The notes: generated by a model from the sequence alone, not told the origin. A stretch of DNA of 42,156 nucleotides from Candidatus Woesearchaeota archaeon (GCA_937912225.1 CALDOJ010000046.1:1-42156), one strand, 5' to 3'. Positions 25,842-35,107 are shown, numbered from the stretch's first letter. Numbers and translations: made by a program.

Positions 25842-26264
25842 ATGAAAAAAAAACAATTATTATTCTTATTAATTTTGATTTTCATTATTTCAATAAGTTT
25901 AACTTATTCATTCTTTTATATCTATAAAATTCAAGAAGTTAACACTATTGATGTAACAGTAGAATTTAAAAATAGTGATTCAATAAGTTTTATAACCGAT
26001 ACTGATGCTTTGAGATTTGGAAAAATATCTCTTCAGGGTGTTGCTACTAGAGAAATTAATTTAGCTAATAATAAAGATTATGATATGCTTGTAAAAATCA
26101 AAGATTATGGAGAAACAAAAGAATGGCTAACTTATTCTAATAATGATTTTTTATTAAAACCAAAACAAAATAAAAATATTAGTTTTACAATATTTGCGCC
26201 CAACGAGGAACAATATATAGGAAATCATACTGGTAAAGTGAAAATTTTCTTTTTACGACCATAA
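25842..26264 (+). CDS. Small membrane-anchored beta-sandwich protein
   Basis: The 140-residue protein starts with a lysine-rich end and one membrane helix (about 5-28). One Ig-like domain follows (DVTVEFKNSDSISFIT ... NKNISFTIFAPNEEQYIGNHTGKVKIFF), consistent with an extracytoplasmic beta-sandwich of the kind used in protein-protein packing. It lies directly after the anchor protein B and is probably co-expressed with it. The family is not recognised. Confidence 0.65.
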   Translation: MKKKQLLFLLILIFIISISLTYSFFYIYKIQEVNTIDVTVEFKNSDSISFITDTDALRFGKISLQGVATREINLANNKDYDMLVKIKDYGETKEWLTYSNNDFLLKPKQNKNISFTIFAPNEEQYIGNHTGKVKIFFLRP

Positions 26265-26274
26265 TTAATCGTAA

Positions 26275-26285
26275 TTTTTATATAG
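26275..26285 (+). promoter_or_regulatory. TATA box for the receptor-like gene
   Basis: TTTTTATATAG is centred about 29 bp upstream of the ATG at 26310, which makes that ATG a better start than the TTG at 26304. Confidence 0.55.
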
Positions 26286-26309
26286 TTATATTCTAAAAAC
26301 ATATTGGTT

Positions 26310-28220
26310 ATGAGAAATAAGCTAGTTTATTTTATTTGGGTGTGGGTCTTTATAATGCTCATTCAGAGTAGTTTGATGATCTATAAAGTTAGTACAATAG
26401 AACAAACCGCTGTAAGTGCTAAAGTTACTAATAGCGGAACTGTTGGTTTATGTATAAATTCAGCACCTGTGTTTAATAATTCTTGTAATTCTACCATTAT
26501 TGAACACACCATTTATAATTGCGAAGTTAATGCAACAGATAAAAATAATAATCCTATTACTTTCACATCAGTATTTACAACCGAACCAGAACAATTCAAT
26601 ATTAGTTCAGATGGAACAATTTATTTTGCTGCAGAAGATGAAGGTAATCATTCAGTCATAATTACTATTGATGACAATACTGGTTGTTCGAATTCTCAAA
26701 ATGCATTAACTTTTGATTTTGAAATAATTAATATTAATGATCCTCCGGAATTATTAGCTAATATTCCTGGGCAAAGTATACCTGATGGAGTTCAAGTAAG
26801 TGTATTCTATCTGGATAGTTATTTTAGAGACCCTGATGGGGAAGATTTAACTTATACTGTTTCTGGAAATTCAAATATCGATATTCAAATTTTTGAATCT
26901 ACTAGCGAAGTTTTAATGTATTCAACTGTTTGTGATGCTCAAGAAAATGTTATTTTTACTGCAAAAGATCCAATAAATCAGACTGCTGATAGCAATTCAG
27001 TTCGTTTAAATGTTAGTTGTGCAACAGAAGCTACTAGTAGTAATCCGACAGGAACAAGTTCTCATACTGGATCAATAGCCGGCTCATATACTCCTTGTGA
27101 TCCTGATTGGCAATGTGCAGATTGGACTAGGTGTACTGCTGAAGGAATACAAACAAAAACTTGTGAAGATTTAAATCATTGTGATCTGAATCATTACATT
27201 CATGTTCTTGAAAGAGATTGCATTTATGTTGCGCCTCCTCTTTGCGATGAAAATTGGGAGTGTACTATTTGGAGTCCTTGTCCTTATACAGGCATCCAAA
27301 CAAGAACTTGTACTGATTTAAATGAATGCGGAACAATTCATTATCAACCAGAAGAAGAACAAGATTGTGAATATACTCCTACTTGTAGCGATGGACTTCA
27401 AAACCAAGGAGAAACTGGAACTGATTGCGGAGGTCCATGCCCTGCTTGTACTATAATTGAAATACCAGGAATTATAAAGGAAAGAAGCAATATTTTAACA
27501 AATATATTATTCTTAATTATAATCATAATTCTTTCTCTGTTAATTATTTACAAGTATTTCCATAAACAGATTAATTCTGGTATTGTAAAAATGGTTTGGA
27601 TGATTACAGGTAAAAAAATTAAAAGATTCTTATTAAGTGAACCTGAAAAGAAAAATGTATTAGCTGAACTTTTGAAAGTTGAACAAGGATTAACAAATAA
27701 TAATATAATTAAAAATAGAGAAGCTGTTGCTCATGTAGCAAGGGTATATTTTGCTTATGCTGTTGATTTGAAACCTGAATTTGTTAAAGAAGAACTTGCT
27801 AAAGGCATTAAACAAAAAAGAATTGATGAATTATATGAAAAAGTATTTGTTTCATTTTTTAATAAAGTTGAAAAATTTGAATTTGAAAAAACCAATATTT
27901 ACAAAACAGACTTAGAAATGATGATTGAAGAATTAAGAGAGTTAGTTCATGAAACTTCTAAATTCAAAAAAGAAGATGTTGGTAAGGAAATTATTGAAAA
28001 ACAAATTCCTACTAGTGCGTCTTCAGTTATTAAAATTAAATCCATTATGAGAAATATCTATATAACAATGTTATTTGAAGAAACTGAAACTGCTAAGAAT
28101 AAATATTCTGAGATTCTAAAGATTTATGAAACTCTTTCTGAAAAGAAGAAGCAAGAAATATATGAAGATATTACAAGATTGTTTAATGAAATTACTTATT
28201 TCTTAAGTCTTAAAAAATAA
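26310..28220 (+). CDS. Receptor-like protein: cadherin/Ig domains, two TSP1-like modules, TM, helical cytoplasmic domain
   Basis: The 636-residue protein has an N-terminal anchor or signal segment (about 6-25) and cadherin/Ig-like domains with Cys pairs. Two thrombospondin-1-like modules follow at about 261-304 (WQCADWTRC...GIQTKTCED) and 312-354 (WECTIWSPC...GIQTRTCTD), then CSDGLQNQGETGTDCGGPCPAC, a membrane helix (about 394-416) and a 220-residue helical cytoplasmic domain. The latter matches the whole of the soluble protein at 32363-33061, ending in a shared ETAKNKYSEILKIYETLS / ETAKNHYYELINLYNTLS region. This suggests a link between outside adhesion and the MoxR-VWA genes. I chose the ATG over the TTG at 26304 because of TATA spacing. 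Confidence 0.8.
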   Translation: MRNKLVYFIWVWVFIMLIQSSLMIYKVSTIEQTAVSAKVTNSGTVGLCINSAPVFNNSCNSTIIEHTIYNCEVNATDKNNNPITFTSVFTTEPEQFNISSDGTIYFAAEDEGNHSVIITIDDNTGCSNSQNALTFDFEIININDPPELLANIPGQSIPDGVQVSVFYLDSYFRDPDGEDLTYTVSGNSNIDIQIFESTSEVLMYSTVCDAQENVIFTAKDPINQTADSNSVRLNVSCATEATSSNPTGTSSHTGSIAGSYTPCDPDWQCADWTRCTAEGIQTKTCEDLNHCDLNHYIHVLERDCIYVAPPLCDENWECTIWSPCPYTGIQTRTCTDLNECGTIHYQPEEEQDCEYTPTCSDGLQNQGETGTDCGGPCPACTIIEIPGIIKERSNILTNILFLIIIIILSLLIIYKYFHKQINSGIVKMVWMITGKKIKRFLLSEPEKKNVLAELLKVEQGLTNNNIIKNREAVAHVARVYFAYAVDLKPEFVKEELAKGIKQKRIDELYEKVFVSFFNKVEKFEFEKTNIYKTDLEMMIEELRELVHETSKFKKEDVGKEIIEKQIPTSASSVIKIKSIMRNIYITMLFEETETAKNKYSEILKIYETLSEKKKQEIYEDITRLFNEITYFLSLKK

Positions 28221-28248
28221 TTTCTCCTCAATAAATCACCAAAATAAG

Positions 28249-28268
28249 CAAAAATTCTAAATTTTTGG
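28249..28268 (+). other. 3' hairpin element after receptor-like gene
   Basis: CAAAAATT and AATTTTTG form an eight-base stem around a three-base loop about 30 bp after the stop codon. Its right side, CTAAATTTTTGG, recurs at 32325-32336 just after the stop of the 1230-residue protein. It could be an RNA 3'-end or processing element. Confidence 0.4.
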
Positions 28269-28324
28269 TATTCCAAAAAACAGCATATTAAATTAATAGT
28301 CTAATGTTTTTTGATAACAAAAAG

Positions 28325-28379
28325 ATTTATATAGTTTAAAAATAAGTTATTTAACTAAGTTAACTTATATAACTTAGTT
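28325..28379 (+). promoter_or_regulatory. Promoter and inverted-repeat operator of the RHH-surface protein operon
   Basis: ATTTATATAG (about 28325-28334) is the likely TATA box. Downstream, AACTAAGTTA (28353-28362) and TAACTTAGTT (28370-28379) are perfect ten-base inverted arms with a seven-base spacer. Further TAAGTTA-type half-sites occur at 28343-28349 and, inverted, at 28361-28367. The repeats cover the predicted start site directly before the RHH genes, so autorepression is likely. Confidence 0.7.
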
Positions 28380-28382
28380 CCA

Positions 28383-28505
28383 ATGACAAACATCAATATA
28401 GAAATACCTAATAGTTTACACAAACAAATTAAATTAAAAGCCGTTCTAAAAGAAATCACCATTAAAGATTATATAATTCAAACACTAGATAAATCTATAA
28501 AATGA
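28383..28505 (+). CDS. Ribbon-helix-helix (Arc/CopG-like) protein 1
   Basis: This short ORF encodes 40 residues: MTNINIEIPNSLHKQIKLKA and then a second helix with TIKDYIIQTLDK. The pattern of an N-terminal beta strand (NINIEIP) followed by two short helices is the ribbon-helix-helix fold that dimerises and binds DNA through the strands. It starts four bases below the palindromic operator and overlaps RHH2 by ATGA. Likely an autoregulator of the operon carrying the 1230-residue surface protein. Confidence 0.75.
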   Translation: MTNINIEIPNSLHKQIKLKAVLKEITIKDYIIQTLDKSIK

Positions 28506-28633
28506 CTAATATAAATATCGAAATACCTGGAGACTTGCATAAAAAAATAAAACTTGCATCAGTCAAACAAGATACTACAATCAAACAATTAATAATTGAA
28601 ACTTTAAAAGAAAAAATAACTAATGAAAAATAA
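28502..28633 (+). CDS. Ribbon-helix-helix (Arc/CopG-like) protein 2
   Basis: A paralogue of RHH1 with the same first eight residues (MTNINIEI), 43 residues in total, ending KEKITNEK. It overlaps RHH1 by four bases and the start of the surface-protein gene by 11 bases, so all three are translationally coupled. RHH1 and RHH2 could form a heterodimer or bind different half-sites of the operator. The two DNA sequences differ widely at synonymous sites, so the duplication is not recent. Confidence 0.75.
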   Translation: MTNINIEIPGDLHKKIKLASVKQDTTIKQLIIETLKEKITNEK

Positions 28634-31600
28634 AATAGAACTAGGAATATTTGTACTTTTAATCTCAATAATTTTAATTGGAGCAATAAGTTTTAACACT
28701 TCTGTTAGTATAAATAGTGGTGCTACTAACGCAATTACAACAGAGAATTTAGTTTGTTTATGGAATACAACCGCAGATATGACTGAAATGAATGTTACTT
28801 GGTTAAAAAACGGAATTCATTTTATGAATTTAACAGATATTAACAGTACAAATTCAACAATACCTTATCTCAATACTTCAAAAGGACAAACATGGATTTG
28901 TAATGTGACAATTACAAATGGAACTATATTAACTAGCAGTTCAGACAGCATAACAATAGAAAACGCAGCCCCAAACACCCCAACAGTTTATAATGCAAGT
29001 AATGGCGCAATAATCTTAAACGGAACTAATTTAACAGAAGATATTTCATACATCTTAATATTTAATTCAACAGACCCAGATAATGACATTCTAACTTACG
29101 TTTTAAGTTCTTCAATATGTACAGAATTAAATTCATCAGAATCGAGAATCAACTGTACACCAACAAGCAGCAATTTAGGCGCAGGTAATACCGCAGGTAC
29201 TCATAGTGCACAATTTATTGCTTCAGACGGATCTAAATTATCAGGAAACATTGTGGAATTTGTTATTCAACCTTATAACGACGAACCATACTTCAGTCCT
29301 GTTTTGATTAATAAGACAGTTTATACTAATGCAACTCTCAATTATTCAATTACAGCATTAGATGAAGAAGGAGATTACCCTCTTAATTTTTCATTAGTTA
29401 GCACTCCTATTGGTTGTCTTAATATTACTCAAACTAGCAACACAACTGCAGAAATATTTTGCGACCCTTCAATAAATAATGTTGGTAATTGGACTGTAAT
29501 TGTAAACATTAGTGATAATCCTGTTGATTTAAGTGAAAAAAGAACTGTTTTAAGCAATTTTACTTTACAAATATTAAGAGCGAATACTGCACCAGTAATT
29601 ACTAATTGGACTTATACAAGTGGAACTCAAAATGAAAATTATATTATTACAGTTAATGCAACAGACATAGATAATAATAGTTTAACATTGACAACTAGCA
29701 CGGGAAGTTGTTCTTTGGCAAATCCTTGGCCAGCAATAACTGTTATGAACTTAACAACGAACGGAACATCAACTTTTGGACAAGGAACAATAAATATTAC
29801 TTTAAACAATAGTCATATAGTCTGCAACAATTTAACTTTAACAGTTACAGACGGATTACAAGGTTATGACTCAGAAACCATATTATTAAATCTTACAAAC
29901 GTAAATGATCCGCCAACAATAATTAATACAAGTACCAATCTTAATTCACCATTAAATAATGTTAATATTAACAATCTTATAGCATATGAAAATGCTCCTT
30001 TTATCTATCAGATTAATGCAACAGATATGGATAATTTAACTTATGAAGGAGATAATATTACTTATTACTCCAACACTACTTTTATCAATAATAGTCTTAA
30101 TATAAATTCAGGTTTGATTAGTTTCACACCTAATTCTACACTCGCAGGCAACAATTGGAGTATAATGATTTTTGTTAAAGATAGTCATAATAATATAACA
30201 AACAAAACTATGTCTCTTGAAATTCTTGGAAATAGTCCACCAACATTTAATGGAGCTCAGAATTTCACTCTATATTGCTCAGAATACGATGCTAATTATT
30301 ATAATCAAAGTTGTTATTTTAATTTTAGCTTAAACACTAGCGATACAGACCCAGGAGACAACATCACATTTTATGACAACTCTAGCTTTTTTGTAATAAA
30401 TGAAACTACAGGAATAATAAATTTCACACCTAATTGGACTCAAATTGGAAATTGGAGTGTGCAAATTAATATTACAGATGCCAGAGGCGCAAATAACCAA
30501 ACAACTTTGTATTTAATCATAAACAATACAAATAACGGACCAACTATTCAACCTATTGAATTACCGACCCCACTAGTAACAGGACATCCAACAATCGCAT
30601 ATGTTGATGTAACAGATGACGATTTTAATAATGACAATAGCACAGAAAATATTACTTTTAATTATACCAATAACCTTGGAGGAACAAATATTAGTTTCAT
30701 AAATCTTACAAGATTTAATAATAGTAGACAAATACTTTGGCTTGATTTAGATTCAGCTGAACCTGGAAATTATTCTATAAACATAACCGTGTTTGATACT
30801 TCAAACTTAACAGACGTAGAAACAGTAACTTTCTGGGTTTATAATCAAACAGCACCTCCAGATATTACACAAGTTATACCATTCGGAACACCAAAAAGCA
30901 ATTTTACAAATTTCACTTGGACAAATAACGATTTTAGTAATTCAATAACCAATATTAATTTAACAGAAAATAATACTTATTTGTTTAATCATACTACAAC
31001 TGATGATGAAGGTGCTGAAAACCTAAGTTTTTATTGGTTTTATGATGGAACAAAAATAACTAATAATACTTACTTAATAGAAAGCAACCACACACTAAAT
31101 TATAGCTTTGATTTCTTTTCTTCAGGAAATCATAATATAACTTTAGTAGCATCTGATGAAAAACTAGAAAACACTAGCTTTACATGGAATATAACAACTG
31201 CAGATGTTAATCGACCTCCAATTTTATTTGCTAACTTTAGTGATTTAACAATAAACTCAACAACCCAAATTAACACTTTCCTATTTAGATGCGGTGATAA
31301 TAGTGAAGGTTTTTATGATCCTGACGATGATAATAATAGCAATGAAGAAATTGATTGTAGTACAGAACTAAGCACTTTAACTTATAATTATAGTGGATGT
31401 GCCGGAATAGCAACAATAACATATATCACTTCAGATGATGGACACGGAGTTAACATTGTAGGACGAGAAGTTGATTCTTGTTATGTTAATTTTACCGCCA
31501 CCGATGGTGATTTAACTGTTACTAGCAATAATATTTTAATAAATATTACTGATACAGCTGCTTCAAGACAAGTAGTTACTTACAGTACAGGTTCTTCACA

Positions 31601-32315
31601 AAGAGTTTTAACTCAAACAATTACAGTACCTGTTCCTGAAGAAGTTCAAAAACCAGTTCCTTTAGATGTTGTTCTTCCTGAACTAGTTACAATTTTAAAT
31701 AATGATTCATTAAGTATTCCTGTCAAATTAAGAAATAATTGGAATACAAGTTTATTTGGAACTAGAATGAGTGCTCGTGTTAATGCTTCAGGTGTTGAAG
31801 TTAGTTTCACCAGAGATTATTTTTATGAAATTTTATCTGGAGAAACTGTTGAAACAACCATGACTGTTTCTAATTATCGTACAGGTGAAAATTTTGAACT
31901 ATTAGTTTATGCCAATGTTTCTGAACCTGAATTTACAGACAATGCAATGATTCTAATTAATTCTTTAGAACAATCTTCAAAAGGACAAGAAGTTGAAACA
32001 AAAGTAACTTTCGCTCAAGATTTATTAAGTCAGAATCCTGAATGTCAAGAACTGAATGAATATCTTGACCAAGCAACTGTCAAATTCCGACAAGGAGAAT
32101 ATGGTGAAACTTTAAAAGCAGTTGATGCAGTTATTAATGGTTGTAAATATTTAATGAGTCAATCACAAAAATCAAAAGAAAGTCCTAAGAAATTCCAAGA
32201 AGTCGTATTCCAGTTAAAAGGAGAATATTTCTCATATGGATTAATTGGGCTAGGAGCAATATTAATAATAGTTCTTGGTACATTCATTTTTAGAAAAACA
32301 AAACCTAAAATTTAA
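28623..32315 (+). CDS. Large cadherin/Ig-repeat surface protein with C-terminal TM (1230 aa)
   Basis: The protein has a signal peptide (about 1-23), then repeated cadherin/Ig-like domains in which phrases such as NRPPILFANFSDL, NDPPTIINTS and NTAPVITNWTY mark domain starts. It is very rich in Asn, Thr and sequons. Near residues 1000-1030 a linker ends the repeats. An Ig-like domain, a short helical segment (about 1130-1175) and a C-terminal membrane helix (about 1203-1222) with a basic tail follow. It is a type I surface protein, opposite in topology to the 2297-residue protein. The ATG lies inside RHH2, so translation is coupled to that regulator. The role could be adhesion or cell envelope structure. 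Confidence 0.8.
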   Translation: MKNKIELGIFVLLISIILIGAISFNTSVSINSGATNAITTENLVCLWNTTADMTEMNVTWLKNGIHFMNLTDINSTNSTIPYLNTSKGQTWICNVTITNGTILTSSSDSITIENAAPNTPTVYNASNGAIILNGTNLTEDISYILIFNSTDPDNDILTYVLSSSICTELNSSESRINCTPTSSNLGAGNTAGTHSAQFIASDGSKLSGNIVEFVIQPYNDEPYFSPVLINKTVYTNATLNYSITALDEEGDYPLNFSLVSTPIGCLNITQTSNTTAEIFCDPSINNVGNWTVIVNISDNPVDLSEKRTVLSNFTLQILRANTAPVITNWTYTSGTQNENYIITVNATDIDNNSLTLTTSTGSCSLANPWPAITVMNLTTNGTSTFGQGTINITLNNSHIVCNNLTLTVTDGLQGYDSETILLNLTNVNDPPTIINTSTNLNSPLNNVNINNLIAYENAPFIYQINATDMDNLTYEGDNITYYSNTTFINNSLNINSGLISFTPNSTLAGNNWSIMIFVKDSHNNITNKTMSLEILGNSPPTFNGAQNFTLYCSEYDANYYNQSCYFNFSLNTSDTDPGDNITFYDNSSFFVINETTGIINFTPNWTQIGNWSVQINITDARGANNQTTLYLIINNTNNGPTIQPIELPTPLVTGHPTIAYVDVTDDDFNNDNSTENITFNYTNNLGGTNISFINLTRFNNSRQILWLDLDSAEPGNYSINITVFDTSNLTDVETVTFWVYNQTAPPDITQVIPFGTPKSNFTNFTWTNNDFSNSITNINLTENNTYLFNHTTTDDEGAENLSFYWFYDGTKITNNTYLIESNHTLNYSFDFFSSGNHNITLVASDEKLENTSFTWNITTADVNRPPILFANFSDLTINSTTQINTFLFRCGDNSEGFYDPDDDNNSNEEIDCSTELSTLTYNYSGCAGIATITYITSDDGHGVNIVGREVDSCYVNFTATDGDLTVTSNNILINITDTAASRQVVTYSTGSSQRVLTQTITVPVPEEVQKPVPLDVVLPELVTILNNDSLSIPVKLRNNWNTSLFGTRMSARVNASGVEVSFTRDYFYEILSGETVETTMTVSNYRTGENFELLVYANVSEPEFTDNAMILINSLEQSSKGQEVETKVTFAQDLLSQNPECQELNEYLDQATVKFRQGEYGETLKAVDAVINGCKYLMSQSQKSKESPKKFQEVVFQLKGEYFSYGLIGLGAILIIVLGTFIFRKTKPKI

Positions 32316-32324
32316 TTTAAAATA

Positions 32325-32336
32325 CTAAATTTTTGG
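32325..32336 (+). other. CTAAATTTTTGG element after the 1230-residue protein
   Basis: A copy of the 3' element seen at 28257-28268, ten bases after the stop codon. The flanks AAAAT(A/T) before and (C/T)AT after are also shared. Confidence 0.35.
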
Positions 32337-32362
32337 CATAAAAAAGAACTTCTTCATTATTA

Positions 32363-33061
32363 TCAGAAATTTGAAGTTAAATCTTTATAAGCAAAATTAA
32401 GTTTTTCATAATAAACTTGTTTATCTTTAGATGAAAGAGTATTATAAAGATTTATAAGCTCATAATAATGATTTTTAGCTGTTTCTGCATCATCATTATC
32501 TAAACTATAATACATCTGTTCCATAACTGTTTTGAATTGAATTTCAAATTTATTTTTCCCTTCAATTACTGGAAGTTTTTCTTCAACAGACATCAACTCA
32601 ACCGGCTCTTCTTCATCAACTAATTCTTTTTTTAATTCTTTTTTATTTTTTCTTAAGAAAATATTTTCAATAAATGCTCTGAACTTTTCAGAACGAGGTA
32701 TTTCTCGTTTATGAATTACTATTAGTTCGTCAAGATATTTTTCAAATCGTTCTAAAAAACCACGTAATTCTTTATCCGAATAATCTTTTTTTATATACTC
32801 AAACGAGAATACTTCGTCAATTAAATCAAAAAAATCCTTTCTAATTCCTGCAGGAACATATACATTTTTCAATTCAGTAATTATTTCCTGATGAGTAAAA
32901 TGATAATCAACACCAGTGTATTCTCTTAGAAAATCTTTCAACAAATAATATACATCATTATCTTTGATAACTCTTTTACTTAAAAAATATTTAATTTTTT
33001 TAGAAGTATCTTTTTTTAATAAGGCTTTGCCTGATTCCTCACCACTTTTTTCCTCTACCAT
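32363..33061 (-). CDS. Soluble helical protein homologous to the receptor cytoplasmic domain
   Basis: The 232-residue protein is all-helical and charged, without signal or membrane segments. Its order of motifs follows the cytoplasmic part of the 26310-28220 product: YYLLKDFLREYTG / HVARVYFAYAV, DEVFSFEYIKKDYSDKELRGF / EKFEFEKTNIYKTDLEMMI, and the shared ending ETAKNHYYELINLYNTLS. It lies divergent from the moxR gene and next to the surface operon, so it may be a soluble adaptor for MoxR-type envelope assembly or signalling. No catalytic motif is visible. Confidence 0.7.
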   Translation of the reverse strand: MVEEKSGEESGKALLKKDTSKKIKYFLSKRVIKDNDVYYLLKDFLREYTGVDYHFTHQEIITELKNVYVPAGIRKDFFDLIDEVFSFEYIKKDYSDKELRGFLERFEKYLDELIVIHKREIPRSEKFRAFIENIFLRKNKKELKKELVDEEEPVELMSVEEKLPVIEGKNKFEIQFKTVMEQMYYSLDNDDAETAKNHYYELINLYNTLSSKDKQVYYEKLNFAYKDLTSNF

Positions 33062-33168
33062 CTAAGTAAATAATAACACGCTGGATATTTAAAAGCTTCG
33101 TTTTTCAAGATTAAATCATTTACTCTTCTCGAGTGGGTCAATAAAATATTTATAGGAGTAAGGTTATT

Positions 33169-34185
33169 ATGCTTATTATGGAAAAAGAAGGTGTGGTTAA
33201 TCAAGATAAAGAGTTTAATAAAAAGGTTCAAGAACTCCAAGATAAGATTCAAAAAATAAAGGATGAAGTTGCTAAGATCGTTATTGGACAGCACAAAGTT
33301 ATTGATTCTATGATTGAATGTTTACTCGCTGACGGTCACGTATTAGTTGAAGGTATTCCTGGAATTGGAAAAACCTTGCTTGTTAGATGTTTAGCAATTA
33401 TTACAGGAAGTCAGTTCTCTAGAATTCAATTCACACCAGACTTGTTACCAACAGACATTCTTGGTTTAACAACTTATGAAGAAGGTAAAGGGTTTTATAC
33501 TGTAAAAGGACCTATTTTTGCTAACTTTGTGCTTGCAGATGAGATTAATAGAAGTCCTCCTAAAGTTCAGTCTTCATTATTAGAAGGAATGCAAGAGCGT
33601 CAAGTTACTATTGGTAAAGAAACTTTCATGTTACCCAGACCATTTCTAGTAATGGCAACACAAAACCCATTAGAACAATTAGGAACTTATAAACTTCCAG
33701 AAGCTCAAGTTGACAGGTTTTTATATAAAGTTATCATGACTTATCCAACACCAGAAGAAGAGATTAGAATTTTAAACACTAATATGACTTTACATAGTAT
33801 AGAAGATTTCAATTTATTACCTGTTCTTACACCAAATGACATTATTAATGCTCAAAAATTTGTAAGAGAAATTTATCTGGACCCAAAAATTGAAAAATAT
33901 TTAGTCAGAATTGTAGAAGCAACTAGACATCCTGAAAAATACGCTTTAGAACTTGGTAAATATATTGATTATGGTGGATCTCCAAGGTCTAGCATTGGAA
34001 TATTCATTGCTGCAAAAGCTCATGCGCTTGTTAAAGGCCGAACATATGTTATGCCTCAAGATATTAAAGAAGTCGCTTATAACGTTCTTAGACATAGAAT
34101 TCTAATCAATTTCGAAGGAGAAGCAGAAGAAATCAAATCAGAAGATATAATTGATGAGATATTAAAAAAAGTTCCTATACTTTAA
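33169..34185 (+). CDS. moxR: MoxR-type AAA+ ATPase
   Basis: The 338-residue protein has Walker A EGIPGIGKT at 61-69, Walker B LADE at 122-125 followed by NRSPPKVQSSLLEGMQE, sensor-1 ATQNP at about 163-167 and the sensor-2 region around GGSPRSS. These identify the MoxR subfamily of AAA+ chaperone-like ATPases, which act with VWA proteins in folding or activation of complexes. It heads an operon with DUF58, VWA and PAP2-like genes. A TATA-like AAATATTTATA lies near 33142-33152 and GGAG at 33154-33157. Two ATG codons (33169 and 33178) are possible starts. The GGAG site fits 33169 (11 bases); the TATA spacing would fit 33178. Confidence 0.9.
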   Translation: MLIMEKEGVVNQDKEFNKKVQELQDKIQKIKDEVAKIVIGQHKVIDSMIECLLADGHVLVEGIPGIGKTLLVRCLAIITGSQFSRIQFTPDLLPTDILGLTTYEEGKGFYTVKGPIFANFVLADEINRSPPKVQSSLLEGMQERQVTIGKETFMLPRPFLVMATQNPLEQLGTYKLPEAQVDRFLYKVIMTYPTPEEEIRILNTNMTLHSIEDFNLLPVLTPNDIINAQKFVREIYLDPKIEKYLVRIVEATRHPEKYALELGKYIDYGGSPRSSIGIFIAAKAHALVKGRTYVMPQDIKEVAYNVLRHRILINFEGEAEEIKSEDIIDEILKKVPIL

Positions 34186-34195
34186 AATTTAAAAA

Positions 34196-35107
34196 ATGCC
34201 TATTAAAGAATTACAGCTAGATTTTGTTAGAAAAATCAAAGACCCTAAATTCCAAGTAAAGAGAAATCTGCTAAGTAGAACACTTGAAGGTGAACTTCAA
34301 ACAATGTTTAAAGGAAGAGGTATGGAATTTACTGGATTTCGTGATTATGTTTATGGAGATGATGCTAGTCAGATAGATTGGCCTGCTTCTTTAAGGGCTA
34401 AATCGACACTAATTAGAGAATTTGAAGAATATCGAAACTTCGAAATCTTCATAATGCTAGATGTTAGTAACAGTATGCTTTTTTCTTCTACAAATAAATT
34501 GAAATGTGAATATGCAGCAGATATAGCTTTTTCATTAGTTGATTCTTTAGTAAATGTTGGTGATAAAATTGGTTTGGCATTATTTACCGATAAATTAGTT
34601 ACTAGAAGAATTCCTAGAGCTGGACGAGAAAACTATTATTCTATGGTTCAAGATTTAACAAATCCAAATAATTATGGTGGAAATTTTGATTTAGGAAAAG
34701 CTTTAATGCAAGCACGTGCTTTATTAGGTGGAAAAAGTTTAGTTATTATTATTTCAGATTTTATGGGCTTACAAAAAAGTTGGTCTCATCAATTAAAAAT
34801 GATGTCACCTAATTTTGAAATTCTTGGAATAATGGTTCGTGACCCAAGAGATAAAACTATTCCAACAGGAGCAGGACAATACGTTGTTGAAGATCCTTAT
34901 TCAAATGAAAAATTATATATTGATGCAACTAAATATGCAAAAACCTATAGTGAAGCTGCTAAAAAAAACGAGTTAGAAATTGAACACACCTTTTTACAAA
35001 TGAGATCCGGAATACTAAATTTATCTACTGATAAAGAATTCATTGATGATTTAATAGTTTTTTTTAAGAAGAGGGCAATTATTGCTGCAAAAGCAAAAAC
35101 AGGTTAA
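34196..35107 (+). CDS. DUF58 protein (MoxR partner, VWA-like)
   Basis: The 303-residue protein contains the DUF58 signature GRGMEFTGFRDYVYGDD and IDWPASLRA at about 40-67, then a von Willebrand A-like fold with LDVSNSM at 88-94. Family members sit directly after moxR in bacteria and archaea, as here (gap of 10 bases). They are thought to work with the ATPase on VWA-domain substrates; the mechanism is not settled. The next gene starts one base after the stop, so co-expression is tight. Confidence 0.9.
   Translation: MPIKELQLDFVRKIKDPKFQVKRNLLSRTLEGELQTMFKGRGMEFTGFRDYVYGDDASQIDWPASLRAKSTLIREFEEYRNFEIFIMLDVSNSMLFSSTNKLKCEYAADIAFSLVDSLVNVGDKIGLALFTDKLVTRRIPRAGRENYYSMVQDLTNPNNYGGNFDLGKALMQARALLGGKSLVIIISDFMGLQKSWSHQLKMMSPNFEILGIMVRDPRDKTIPTGAGQYVVEDPYSNEKLYIDATKYAKTYSEAAKKNELEIEHTFLQMRSGILNLSTDKEFIDDLIVFFKKRAIIAAKAKTG

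Noticed and set aside
26304..26309. TTG start two codons before the ATG of the receptor-like gene
   Set aside because: TATA spacing favours the ATG at 26310 and there is no ribosome site for the TTG.
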